Assembly: GCF_042242105.1 (NCBI RefSeq)
Contig: NC_092027.1
Coordinates: 4,711,506 to 4,775,505 of the forward strand
Reading direction: 5' to 3'
Source: Pempheris klunzingeri
Lineage: Eukaryota; Chordata; Actinopteri; Acropomatiformes; Pempheridae
Length of the DNA: 64,000 nucleotides
The position numbers and the translations under genes are program-made. Shown here piece by piece: positions 35,540 to 51,004 of this stretch. The first letter of the stretch is position 1; the number at the start of each line of letters is the position of its first letter. The notes below the pieces were generated by a model that made no database searches, had not been told where the DNA came from, and saw only the letters and a list, made by a program, of their open reading frames with translations.

Positions 35540-38500
35540 ATGGCCCCCAAGAAGAAGGCCTCCCGTCAGAAGAAGGCTCCTGCGGAAACCATCTCTCAGG
35601 TCGCCATGGAGACCGCCCCAGTCCCAATGACGGTGGAGAGCCGTGGGGACGGCGTGGTGGTGGTGGAGTCCGGGGTGAAGAAGATCGAGCAGATGGCGGC
35701 GCTGGACATCGCTAAGCTGAACAGCCTCAACCTGCCGCTGCCGCCGCCGGTCCTCAAGCCCGGAGAGAGAGGCCTCGGCCTGGGCAGCGAGCTCACACGA
35801 CCCCTGCATGGCAACGCCCTGCTGGAGGAGCTCAGCAAGATGCGGCAGGAGAAGTAGGTTCTGATACTGATTGGATTAAATCCGAAGTGATGCTGAGCAA
35901 TTCTGATATTAAGTGATATAATTACGATACAATACAATTACAGTGCAATACAACTTATTGTATCAGGTGTGTGGTTCATCCATCCTTCTGTGTCCTCCTG
36001 CTCTCCTCCTCAGGTTCCTGACTGACCTGGAGTTGGCCTGTAAGACAAAAGCCTTCGACGTCCACAAGCTGGTCATCTCGTCAGTCAGTCAGTACTTCAG
36101 AGAGATTCTGGCCAAAGATCCCGGCATGAAGCGCCTGGAGCTCCCGTCACTCTCACCTCTGGGTACGCCAGCCGACTGTTAATCTGTCGCATCAATCCTC
36201 CCATAAAGCAAAAGGAAAAACACTAATTAAACAGTCGAAATACAATTGATAGAGTCATGAGGCAAAGAACAATTACATTAGAATTTTAGTAAATTAGATA
36301 ATGGAGTGACTATTTACACCCGGTGTGCAAATAGCATCTACTTTAGAAAAGAAATTTTAAAAAAAGTAATTGTCCTTCCTGACAAACATCTGGTTGTGAG
36401 ACACTCAGGTTTGACCTCCTCTGTCTGCAGGCCTGGCCAACGTCATCACCTTCGCCTACCTGGGTCGCGTCCACATGTCCCTTTACACCATTGGCTGCAC
36501 CGCCTCCGCCGCCGCCACCCTGCAGATCCCTCAGCTCCTCAAGATGTGCAAGGACTTCCTGCTGGCTGAGCTCAACGTGCAGACCTGCGTCTACATCTGG
36601 AACATCGCCGCCGCCTACGGCCTGCTGCCCGTGTGCGAAGCCGCCCGCCGCTTCGTCCTGGAGAACTTTGTGCAGTTCGCCGACACGCCGCTGTTCACCC
36701 AGCTGACCCTGGAGCAAATCTCTGCCTTCCTGCAGGACGACTCGCTGCTGTTGCCCTCGGAGGTCACCACCTTCCAGGTCAGAGGTCAAACTTTGTCTTT
36801 AAAGATCGAAGATTGAAATTTAGGTTGATTCATTTCATTCTGAATGACTTCTTGCAGGTACAGCTGGCTGTTACAGGAAGTCAGTTTTAAAGGTTCCATA
36901 TTACGCTAATTTTCAAGTTGTGTGCAGAAGTCCAGCAGGTTTAATGGTTTAATATTCAAAAAACACGTTATCTTTCTCATAGTATCGACGTGCTTTGTTC
37001 TCACCTTCAGTATCTTTGTGTCGGCGGGAGCTGGTGTTAGTGAGGAAAAAACAATGGTGGATTCAGCAGGTTTTCAGTGGGCGGGGACAGTCGGCCTGCT
37101 GAGGGGCTGGAGGAGGTCACATGATCAACAAATCCCCTTATGACATCATAAAGGGAGCCAAATCTAAACAGCGTGTTTTCACAAACATTTACTAAAGATG
37201 GAGGGGAGAAAAAGAGAGAGGACGGTCTTTCCTCATAGTCTCTAGGAACACCAGGGACACATATTTTTAATAACATTGATTCACCTACAAAGGGTCTTCC
37301 CATGAGTCAGCGACAGAATTGTTCACTTCTGATAACTCAGGAGAAATGCCAGGTCTTTTAGGAGGCTGTTAACTCATCAACCCTCTGGACCTTCCTGCTA
37401 TTTTCATCCGGACTAAAAACAGACCCCAGACCAGCTGCTCACAGCATAACACAGATCCACCAACCAAAGCCAGCCACCTACAGGTCTCTCGATAAAGAGA
37501 GCCTGTTTATTAATACACAACTCTGTTACAGACCTAAATAGACGGGCAGCTGAGGGGGAGAGGAGCAGTGATCGTTGTATTTATAAACTGGACCCAGTGT
37601 GGGTCTGTCAGTGCCTGAATGGACATAAAACAAGCTTTAGTCTGAGTTCTGGTCTGTAAATCTAACTGGATCGGGTTATTTACTTTTTTTATTGATATTT
37701 TCAGGCTAAATAGTTGTTGACCTGAACATTGCAACACAAAAACAGGAAATGAAACAGACAGATACACTTTATATAGACACACACACACACACACACAGGG
37801 TCCATTTTTCTACTATTGAGATTATCTATTTTGTAGTCTAGAGGCCGCTCGACCTTTGTTGGAGAGTTTTCTTGCAGTCACTTCCATTTCTCTCTTGCTT
37901 GCAGCAAACGGTGGAAAGAACATTTGATCAGTGTATATAATGTGATTAAACTATCGAACAGCATTAAAGTAGCTCCACCTCCACCATTATAATATTATAA
38001 CACTATGAAAAGTACCACTGTGCCAACATGTACTTTCACTTCTGATACTTTTAGGACATTTTGTTTGGAATACTTTAAGTAAACTATTGAACTCGTGAAT
38101 TTTAAATATAAGTGAGTATTTTTATATAGTTGTGTTAGTACTTTGTTAATGATCTGAGTACTTCTTGCTACCACCTATATGTATTTTAAAGAAATATTCA
38201 ATCTGTTCCAAAAGTCCATCCAGGTTTTATCTTAAACACGTTGAGTGTTGATGTTGTTGGATGTCGTCTCTCTCCAGCTGGCCATGAGGTGGCTCGACTT
38301 CGACGCCTCCCGTCAGGCTCACGCCGCAGAGCTCCTGTCTCACGTCCGCTTCGAGACGATCCCGGCCAGCGAGCTTGTGAGTCAGATCCAGCCGGTTCCC
38401 CGCATGATGATGGACCCTCAGTGTCACCGCCTGTTGGTGGACGCCATGAACTACCACCTGCTGCCCTACCAGCAGAACACCCTGCAGTCCCGACGCACGC

Positions 38501-39899
38501 AGGTCCGCGCCGGACAGCAGACTCTGCTCACAGTCGGTGGTCGTCCATCGCTCACAGAGAGAGCTCTCAGCCGTGAGGTCGGTGCTTAGTGTTTATTTCT
38601 GCGTTCACTACCTGACAGAGGAAACACAAGAAAAACCCTCACTGACCTTTAACCTCGCCGTCCAGGTGCTGTGGAGGGACCCTCGTGAAGGAGGAGCCGC
38701 CTGGCGTCACCTCACCCAGCTGCCGGCGAAGAGCTTCAACCAGTGTGTGGCTGTGATGGACGGCTTCCTGTACGTGGCCGGTGGAGAGGACCAGAACGAC
38801 GCCCGCAACCAGGCCAAGCACGCCGTCAGCACCCTCAGCAGGTACGAGGACACATCAGACTGTGACTGAGGGGGGAAAGTTCACCAAGACACAAATCTTG
38901 GCGGGATTCATCTGTGAGGAGTCCACCAGAACCCCGTCACTGTCTCTGAGTAAACTAATCTGATTAAACACAAATTTCACAATACTTGCTGAAACGTCTT
39001 TCACTAGATGGTGAGACACGACCACCCTCATCATGTCAGTCCTCTTTGCTGGTTGGTGATCCGGCCCCTGACTCTCCCCTCTGCTCTTTACCTCCACCAG
39101 ATACGACCCTCGTTTCAACACCTGGCTCCACCTGGCCAGCATGCGTCAGCGCCGCACCCACTTCTCTCTGGCAGCCAGTGGCGGCCGCCTGTTCGCCATC
39201 GGCGGCCGCAACGTGGAAGGTCTGCTTGCCACCACCGAGAGCTACCTGCCCTCTGCCAATGCCTGGCAGATGCGTGCGCCCATGGAGGTTCCTCGCTGCT
39301 GCCACTCCAGCGCCACCCTGCCCTCCGGGGACATCCTGGTGACCGGTGGGTACATCAACTGCGCCTACTCCCGCTCTGTGGCGTGCTACAACGTGGATAC
39401 TGACACCTGGACCGAGAAGGCCTCCATGGAGACGCCCCGCGGCTGGCACTGCTCCACCGCCCTTGGAGGGAAGGTGTATGTGGTGGGAGGAAGCCAGCTG
39501 GGGCCCGGCGGCGAGAGGGTGGATGTGCTCTCTGTGGAGGTGTTCTCCCCAGAGAGCGGCGCGTGGAGCAGGGCTGCCCCTCTCCCCCTCGGCGTGAGCA
39601 CTGCCGGTCTGTCCCCGCTGGCCGACAAGCTGTACCTGCTGGGAGGCTGGAACGAGGCGGAGAAGCGCTACAAGGCGGCCGTCCAGAAGTACGACCCCAC
39701 CACCGACAGCTGGTCCATGGCGGAGGATCTGCCCGAGCCCACGGTGGGAGTGTCCTGCTGCACCCTGACCCTGCCGCCCCGCCACGCACCGCGCCGGCAG
39801 CAGCACCGCAACACCCCGGGCAACGAAGAGCAGCAGCAGGCCGGGAAGAACCGGAGCAGAGAGAGCAGCATGGTTCCTTCACAAACCATCACAGCATAG
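35540..39899 (+). CDS. klhl31: Kelch-like protein of the KLHL31 type (BTB-BACK-kelch)
   Basis: Six coding exons: 35540-35853, 36014-36162, 36431-36777, 38278-38577, 38666-38841 and 39101-39899, with phases agreeing, for 694 residues plus stop (human KLHL31 is 634). The MAPKKK start matches KLHL31. A BTB domain (about 90-205: [19 protein letters not shown]) binds Cullin 3. A BACK domain follows (to about 320), then six kelch repeats (about 370-650: [53 protein letters not shown]). The blocks [17 protein letters not shown] and [17 protein letters not shown] are nearly identical to human KLHL31, a muscle protein. The N-terminal segment before BTB is longer and more divergent than in human, so this may be a fish paralogue rather than the direct orthologue. 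The exon 4 donor (GAG|GTCGGT) is weak. The C-terminal tail is Gln/Arg-rich. Confidence 0.9.
36887..37303. mobile_element. TTAA-flanked non-autonomous element, copy B
   Basis: This is a reversed copy of the element at 21220-21702, inside kelch intron 3. It starts TTAAAGGTTCCATATTACG and holds 'aaaaaacaatggtgga', 'gaggaggtcacatgatcaac' and 'ctaggaacaccagggacaca'. The right end is blurred, so the boundary is approximate. No coding capacity. Confidence 0.65.
37915..38065 (+). repeat. 'tactcaagta' repeat fragment
   Basis: Motifs such as 'acatttgatcagtgtatata', 'agtagctccacctccaccat' and 'tactttcacttctgatactt' match the inner part of the family. It lies in kelch intron 3. Confidence 0.45.
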
Positions 39900-41845
39900 T
39901 GAGACAGGAAGCAGGGAGACTCTGGGAGAGAGGAGGGATGGTCTAACCTCTGGGGAACATCTGGATCATGTCTGCTCTTGTTTCTGTTCATATCCATGTG
40001 GACAAATTCCCCTTAAACTTAAAGCTACAATTCCAATTTATATCAGTCTGCAAATTATTACTCAAAAATATTAATTGCTCCTAAAAAAGGAGCAGGAAAC
40101 AATGCAAGAGAGATTTTTTAACGTAATTTAACACTTCAAAGCATCAATAACGATGATTACTGGTAATTTAATTGGACAAAATTCACCTTTTTATATAGAT
40201 TTACACAATTTAGATGAAACTTTGATCATGACTGTTTCCAGAAGTGATTTTATGGTGTCCAAAGAAAATTTTTGCTCCACATCTGTCCTGTATTATTATA
40301 ATTAAAATATAAAACATAAAAAAAAGCTGATTTAAGAGGCTGTTGTGCAGGAAATAAGAGAGAGCCTGAATGATCTGACGTGGTCTCAGGAGGTTTTACA
40401 CTGATGGAAACAGGAGGAAAAGGTGGGTGAGGGATGGATTAGAGTGGAGCTGGTGGAGGTAGAGAGGTGATGGACGCAGGAGGATGATGGGAAGACGGGA
40501 ACAGTGGGTGTCTGTGTTTGGGTCGAACAAAACGTCACTGTGAATCCACTGACAGTTTGTGTACAAAGATGTATCTACGCAGAATGTGTGTGTGTGAATG
40601 TGCCGCTGTGAAAAATAAGTGCGAGTGTGTGTGTGTGGCAGAACGAGTGCGTGGCCGCTACAGGAAATGAGCCAAAATCTGAAAATTTCTCACCAGCAAA
40701 CCTGAAATATTTCTCACAACAATAGAAGCAGGTCAGCAATAAACAAAGCTGTTTATTGTCATATTTATTTAATGGATATCCGTCAGAGATCGAGTAGCTG
40801 AACTGTGACAAAATTAAAAAAATAAATAGATGTAGTACTTGAGAATATTTTATAAGTGCAATGGATTAAGAGGTGAACACAAGAGGAAGGCAATGTGAGC
40901 GCAACAGCACAGGTGAGACTAAGGAGGAAATAAATGAACACATGGGAAAAGAAATTTAAATAAAATGGAAAGTTTCATCTTTCCCAAGAAAATAAAAACA
41001 GAAAAAAATTTTGTAAAATGGTGCAAAATACAAAAAATAAAAATCAGAAAAATTTTGATAAAAATCTAAATGAAAAAAATTAAAGAAAAATCATTTTCTC
41101 GCCTGTGTTTGTTTGAATCACTCGTCATCCTCTGATGTCCAATTTTTACTGAAACAAAGACAAACCACCGAGCGAAGAACCAGTGAGACGCCAGCAGGCG
41201 CAAACGACAAACTGCTCAGAGCTGCAGAGCAAATTAGAGTTTATGATGAATGTAATTTATCATGTGACACAATGAGGATAATCTGGCTCATCTGATTGGC
41301 TGAATCCCTCTGTATCTGTCTCCTTTACACTGGATGAGCTCTGGGCTGCTGGTTTCACTGAAATAAAGCCAATGTGATCAAAACAAGTGGATTCTCTGCC
41401 TTTTCTTCATTTTTATCCAGGTTGAGCTGCTGGGAAAAGTAGTCCGATCACAGAAAACCTGTTGCAGGACTACAGCCAGTCTGCACTTTAGTAGGATGTG
41501 AAAAACAGGTCATTAAAGGTCAGATATTCAGCTACAATAAGTTTGAGAGCGATTAGTGTTTAAGGTTTTTTCCCCCCTTTGGTGATCAGAGGTGAAGTTA
41601 ATTCTCTTCACTGAACAGGATTCAATTACTGAGCAACATCCGCCTGAAGCTCAAACAAACCTCACTACAAGAGGATGTTGAGTCATTGAGCGTCAACATG
41701 AAGTAAGTGTGTTTAAGTGAACATTAGCTGGAGAATATGAGCAGCCTTGTGTACTTGTACACATGAACACCACAGTAACGACAGGGCACAAGAGTCATTT
41801 TTTCCTTTTTATTATTGTTACAAACAAGATCAAAAAGGTGGTCCT
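39900..41845. other. Convergent 3' region between the kelch gene and rpl11
   Basis: The kelch gene (plus) and rpl11 (minus) end towards each other. On the plus strand AATAAA occurs at 41362-41367 (GAAATAAAGCCAATGTG) and in AT-rich runs near 40820. The first would give a 3' UTR of about 1.5 kb. On the minus strand the rpl11 signal AATAAA is at 41808-41813, so its 3' UTR is only about 40-60 bases, usual for a ribosomal protein gene. No other gene is seen. Confidence 0.55.
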
Positions 41846-45349
<3,504 letters not shown>

Positions 45350-45390
45350 GTTGGATCACTAGAAGAGGACGTTACGTTTCCGGCGAAACT
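45350..45390 (-). promoter_or_regulatory. rpl11 5' UTR with TOP-like start
   Basis: Just upstream of the ATG the minus strand reads CGTCCTCTTCTAGTGATCC. A pyrimidine run such as CCTCTTCT is the 5'-TOP signature of mRNAs under mTOR control, so transcription probably starts about 20-25 bases before the ATG. The exact start is inferred. Confidence 0.5.
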
Positions 45391-46330
45391 TATTTATAGC
45401 GGTTTGTTCCCCGCTAATGGGCTCGGAGAAACATCGAGGCGGAACACATGTGGTTCCGCTTCAATCACTTAGAGCACGTTTAGGGATGAATATCAGCATA
45501 AAAAACAACAAAATATAAATAATAGATTATAAAAACACATTCTGTCTTTTGCAGGGATTATGTGGGTTTGAATCTGAGTGAGAATATTGGCAAGTCGTGT
45601 CCAGTGATTAGCTGATTAGTCAATTGAGGAAAGAGGAAATTGATAATCAACAACCAGTTTAGATCAACACTGGACTTCTTTCTTTTTAATTTTTGGTCAG
45701 ATGAAACAAGAAATCTGAAGAAAAATTAGGTAACTGTGACGGGCATTTTTTGTTTTTATTTTTTAAAAATAGCTGTTTTTCCCATAAACATAGATCTCTT
45801 CAACTATTCCTGATCACATCGACAAAACAAGGTACAGTTTCTTTGAAGAAATATGAAACGTGACAAAACACTTTAATCAATCAATCTTTATTTATAAAGC
45901 ACCAATTTATAACAGTGTTATCTCAGGATGCTTTCCATAAAGAGCAGGTCAAGACCAAACTCTTTAATTAAGAGACCTGGCGATTCAAGAATTCAAAATT
46001 AAGGATTCAAGAATCCTTAATCCCCAAATATCAGATATTATATTAGGCAACAGTGGCAACAAGGAGTAAAGGCTCCTATTCAAACAATCTACATTAAAGG
46101 CAAACACAGGCATATTTAATTCCCTTTCACATTACAAATAGTTAAAACCTTGTTAAATATTCAATATAGTTAGAGTAGCTATGCCACTGGTATATTCAGT
46201 GATAAATTAGAACCAGAATAAAATTCAATAAAATGATCATCATCCCTGTCTCAGAGCTTGTTTTCATCTATGTCTCCTTCGCTGTAACTACTAATTAGAT
46301 AAATGAGGGAAATCAATAACAGATAATGCA
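45391..46330. other. Intergenic between rpl11 and cgas
   Basis: AT-rich, with no coding exon seen. A short stretch at about 45873-45960 ('caatcaatctttatttataaagca') looks like a common fish dispersed repeat. The cgas polyadenylation signal (AATAAA on the minus strand) is at 46332-46337. Confidence 0.5.
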
Positions 46331-46412
46331 CTTTATTATTTGGTTTCACCTCATTTATAAACTCCAGGAAAAGAAGGCGTGTCTTTAATATTTTAAGATG
46401 TGTATCCACATT

Positions 46413-49400
46413 TCACATGACGTACATACCAAACAGGACACAGGACACAGCTACAGAGAGCGTTACAGCATAGATATACGTGGGTGCAGAGTCCACACAG
46501 TGAACCTCAGGCACTTTGGACGTATCTGCTGCAGGAGTCATTAGTCTCAGTGGTGGGACGGGAGCAGGAGGCCTCAGCAGGGGCAGGCCGTCCCTCCTCT
46601 GCTCCTCCAGGGCGCTGACGAGGAAGGCCAGCGTCTTGCGGGTTAAGACGGTCGGGGCGAAGAGGTTGCAGGTGGGGACGAAGAAGTGAGGGAGGACGCC
46701 TCTGCGAGCGTGGTCCTCCAGAGCCCCGAGGAGGTGCAGGAAGCAGGCGGGGAGCTGCTGGGGAGCCCACATGGAGTCGCTGAACCTGACGGACGAGATG
46801 CACGAGGAAGGAGACATCAGAGAAACAAGAGAAAAATAGAAAAACTGAATGACTGTAAATGAAGACAAGTTTCTACTAATATTCTTCACAACCAGCACTA
46901 CAAATATCATGGCAGTCACTACCACTAGTCCACTCGTCTTCAGTCAAACAGAATATCACTAAAACCTCAAGAGGGCTGCAGCCAGTGGTTTTTTGTATTA
47001 CTCATTAATCTGTTGGTTATTTTTCCAAATAACTGATTAATTTTCAAGTCTGTTACACTTCAGAAAAAAGTAAATACAAGTGTACTGTGCTTCATCCCAG
47101 ACTGTATATAAAGCTTTCTAATTGTTCTTATTAGAGTGTTTTATATTGTTATTGTAAAATGATCAGTCATAGTTGCTTTAAATTGTTTTGTTGCACAAAC
47201 AGTCCAAAATTTAAGGATATTAAATCAACAAAGATATCACTACCACTACAGTTTAAAGTACAGCGACTCACAGAACTTCTACAACTACCACCAGTGCTTT
47301 AGTTTCCATTTCTACTGAGGCGATAATGATATTTTGGTGATGATGAAGGTGTTGATTACCTGACGGACAGGTTGTGAAGGAAGGCGGTTTTCCCGTGGTA
47401 CGAGCAGAGGTTATCCAGCTCTTTGGGAAAACGCTGTTTCAGGCCCTCAATCAGAGACTTGAGGAGCATCAAACACTGTTTACTGCCAGAGTGGAGATTA
47501 AATCATTATTTTAAAACAGCAACAATAAAATATTATTATTTTTTTGTCCCCTAAAAAATAATGACACCATAATTATTTTCTTTGTACCACAAAGAGGCAC
47601 AACTTTATAAGCTGTAATTAACAGTTTTATTAATGGTTAATAGATTATTTACTTATGGTCAGTTATAAATCATTAATAAGAACAAATGCTGGGTTGCCAG
47701 GTTGTGGAAAATCCCTCCTATTTGGAAATAATACAGTTTTCCATGTTGTTGGAATTGCATTAATATATATTCATTTTGAATAAGCCATAAAGTCTGCAGT
47801 TATAAATGTTAATTAGTTATTAATAAAGGGTTTAAATCATCACGTTTGAAGTTATAAGTGTTAAATTGTCTGAAGCCCTTCTAGGCTCACAACCTGACAA
47901 CCTAAAAGTTACTCGTCTTATTCTTATGGCTTATAACCGACCTATAAACATATTTATTAATTAATGCATTGATTATAACTCATAAAGAGTCTCTTATCAT
48001 GAAGTACAGACTGTGCTCCCTGACTCCGAGTCTCACCGGCAGCATTTGGTGGCGTTCGTCTCACAGCAGGTTTTGGTGTTGCCGTGGCACATGATGATCC
48101 TCTTCTCAGTGTGAGAGAAAGAAATCCTCCAACTTTCTGTGACAGAAAAACAAAACTGTCTATAAATTGCTGTGAGAGTGTTTGTTCTCAATACTAACGT
48201 AAACCAAATGAATGTAATTAGTGTTGGTGTTCCACTTGCAGACAGACAAAGAGCCGCCATCGATGTTCAACAACAGACAGAAGCTTCGCTCACCTTTGGC
48301 GTCCTCGCTGAGGTTTCGTCCTTTGAGCCTCTTTGGTACGAAGTAACACGGTAAACTTTTGATTTCTTGGCGAGCCTTCTTTCCCAGCCAGTTGTCCACA
48401 TCTGGACCGCTACGTACAGCGGGCGGCCAGCCCTGAGAGGAGTGAACCTCCATACAGGAACAAGGATGAATGGTACATTAGGCCAATAAGTCCATAAATA
48501 CAGTAGTGTACCATAACAGTACTCCCTCTATCACCACCACAGCCTTTACTGTTACGTTGTGAAGACTGTTTGGTTTTAAGTGCAGGAAGTTAAACTGTAA
48601 CATCTGTGCAGTTTTGAGGTATTTTACTTTTTACCATTTCATGTTCTTTTATACTTCGTCTCCACTGGCCTATATTTCAGAAGTATTTTACTTTTTAAAC
48701 CCTCTGAATTTATTTGGTAACTTAGGATGCAGACAAAATATAACCAGCAAATAATCTATAGGTTAAACTACCCAGCAGTATATAAAGGAATTAAAACTAG
48801 CCCCTCCTTTACCAGCTGCAGCATTAAAGTGATTAACACATATTAATGCATCAATAATTATAATCCAGTTATATGATATATTTCATTTATATAATTAAAG
48901 TGCTCTTCCTTAAATAAAAGACGTGAGAGCTTCTTCCACCACTGATATTATCAGTGAAATATACTTTAAGTACTGATAATACTGCATTGGTTTTATTTGT
49001 CCAGATTTACTCCTCAGCTCTGACTGTCATGATGAACAAAGTACAGATAAAATACCTCCAGAGCAGGAACCACGTCCACAGAGATCAGCTCGTCACTGTC
49101 GCTTTCAGTCCTGAACAGAGATAAAGTGACGGCCGGCGAGTGTGGACGCTTCCTGTTCACCTCCCAGCGACAGCTCTCATCCGGAACTGGAGACACGGAA
49201 GAGTGAATACAGACGGGCGTCAAAACATACGAATCATCAACTCTGCTGAATGTGCACAGACGATAACACAGACTGGAGGGAGAAACCAGATGATTGGCAC
49301 AAACTAACAACAGCTGAGAGCTGATGATCAGACCTTTGTAGGTCTTGAGGAACTTGCGGACTAGGCGATACATCTCACTCAGGATCTTGCTTGATGAGAG

Positions 49401-51004
49401 GGTGCGCTCGTTCTCCAGGAGAAAGGCTTGAATGGGGCTCCGCGTGGCCCGGGCAAAATCAAGCCGGTAGAAGAGGCCGCCGTCGAGTTTGGTCATGTTG
49501 AGGCGCGAAGGAGCTTGAAGCATCAGCATTATGTCGAACTCATCGGGGCTGTAGATCTGAGGCGGGAGAGCAGAGGTCAGCACAGATGTTGTCCTCCTAC
49601 AGAGCTGAGTCCTGACACGTCGCTTCTAGAAACTGTGAGTGGTTATCATGACCTCACCTTGACCTTCTCAAAGTAGCTTCCTGTGCTGAGGAAGTCCGCT
49701 GACTGGAAGAAAGGCTGATCGCCGTTGCTCCGCAGGAATTTCAGCAGGTTATCTCGGAAATCGTTGACCACCTCAGCGGCCCAGCGGCGGTCCATCTGAC
49801 GGATCTTGAGGTCTTTAGCAATGTGTCTGATCCAGCTCGCCAACTCCGGGGAGATGGAGACCGACTCCTCCACCACTTTGGATTCTTCCTCTGCAACGTA
49901 GAGAGGATATTAATATTAATAACTATTCTCACGTTCACACTTGTGTTTGGGGGTCCTACTTTAATATTATACACACATTGCTCTCTTTGCACCCTTCTGA
50001 ACGGTACGTTTCGGCTCCTGTCTGCTCTCACAAACCTTTGCATCAGCAAAGTTCAGTCTAGAGTCGAGTCTAGAAGGTATCCATGGATTGGCGAGTCTTG
50101 TGTATGTGTCGTTTCATCAGTGTTTATTTGTCATTTTGTACAGCTATCGCTAACCATAACCATAACCTACCCCTAAACCTAACTGACACCTAACCTAACA
50201 TTAACAATTAACCTAAATCTCATGAGAATTTCACTGTTTCTGACTTGTTCAACAGACTAACCTGCCAAACAAACAGCAAAACACCATAAAACAAAACTTA
50301 AAGCTTCCACAGACGGTTCACAGACAGCTGGTATTGATCCATTCTGGAGTTCGTATCGTTTACAGCCCTCTTCAAAAAGGTGGCTCCCAGTAAAATTCAC
50401 ACAAATTCCAGCTTTGCTGTTGTTGAGAGGATATTTAACAAGTCCATCCGAAAACAAAGTAAATCTGCTGGTTCTTCACTTCCACACGTGGTGGGAGGAC
50501 ATGAAGACTGTTGTCGTGCTTTTGCAGCCAACAACACGAGCACAGCATAGCAACAATGGCGGGCAGAGAGGTGAATTCAGGTTTGAAGCGGGCAGTACCA
50601 TCAGCCTCCTGAGGTCACATGATCAACAGATCTGTGTGTGTGTGACATCACAAGTGAGGCCGGACCTAAACCACGTGTTTTCAGACACGTTTACTGAAAG
50701 ATGGAGCAGGAGGAAAAGACAGAGGATGGTCTTTTCTCATAGTTTGGAACACGTTTATGTTGACTAAAAAGTGAATTTTGCTTAATATGGGACAAATTCA
50801 AAAACCATACGCCACACATTTTTTTACACACTGAAACGTAATTTCGGCTGCTGCATCACCTGATTGTTGCTGCTGAACTTTGTGCATCTGTCTTGCTGGT
50901 GTGACACCTGGAGGACTTGACTTTCTTTTGGCTTCTTCTTTACGCTGCCTGGCTTCAGTCGGACTGCCCTCTCCGAGGTCCACACCTCTTTCCTCTCTGT
51001 CCAT
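46413..51004 (-). CDS. cgas: Cyclic GMP-AMP synthase with C-terminal hydrophobic tail
   Basis: Eight coding exons: 50860-51004, 49658-49890, 49334-49556, 49056-49186, 48294-48447, 48037-48136, 47360-47482 and 46413-46785, with matching phases; 493 residues plus stop (human 522). cGAS binds cytosolic double-stranded DNA and makes 2'3'-cGAMP, which activates STING. The nucleotidyltransferase motif is intact: [11 protein letters not shown], then the metal-binding pair in SPDEFDIM and the third acidic residue in [10 protein letters not shown]. The zinc thumb [16 protein letters not shown] keeps the H-x5-CC-x6-C spacing that binds DNA. The N-terminus before the catalytic core is short (about 70 residues against about 160 in human) but basic ([10 protein letters not shown]). 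An in-frame TGA just upstream fixes the start. After the normal end of the fold come a proline-rich linker and a hydrophobic stretch ending in GMYVM. The exon 5 acceptor could lie 15 bases further in without changing the frame. Confidence 0.93.
48600..48960 (+). repeat. 'tactcaagta' repeat copy in cgas intron 4
   Basis: The motifs 'ttgaggtattttactttttacc', 'atgttcttttatacttcgtctccactgg' and 'tatttcagaagtatttta' follow the family order. The intron is otherwise unremarkable. Confidence 0.5.
50540..50790 (+). mobile_element. TTAA-type non-autonomous element, partial copy C
   Basis: It shares 'cctgaggtcacatgatcaac', 'gacatcac', 'acgtgttttcagacacgttt' and 'ggtcttttctcatagt' with the elements at 21220 and 36887, in the orientation of the latter. 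The left part is eroded and no clear TTAA end is visible. It lies in cgas intron 1, about 70 bases from exon 1. Confidence 0.5.

Noticed and set aside
39036-39806. 256-codon minus-strand frame opposite the last kelch exon
   Set aside because: The sense frame gives perfect kelch repeats; the antisense frame is a by-product of GC-rich codons.
46507-46803. Alternative 98-codon frame across the last cgas exon
   Set aside because: The exon 7 to exon 8 phase and the conserved cGAS residues ([13 protein letters not shown]) fix the other frame.
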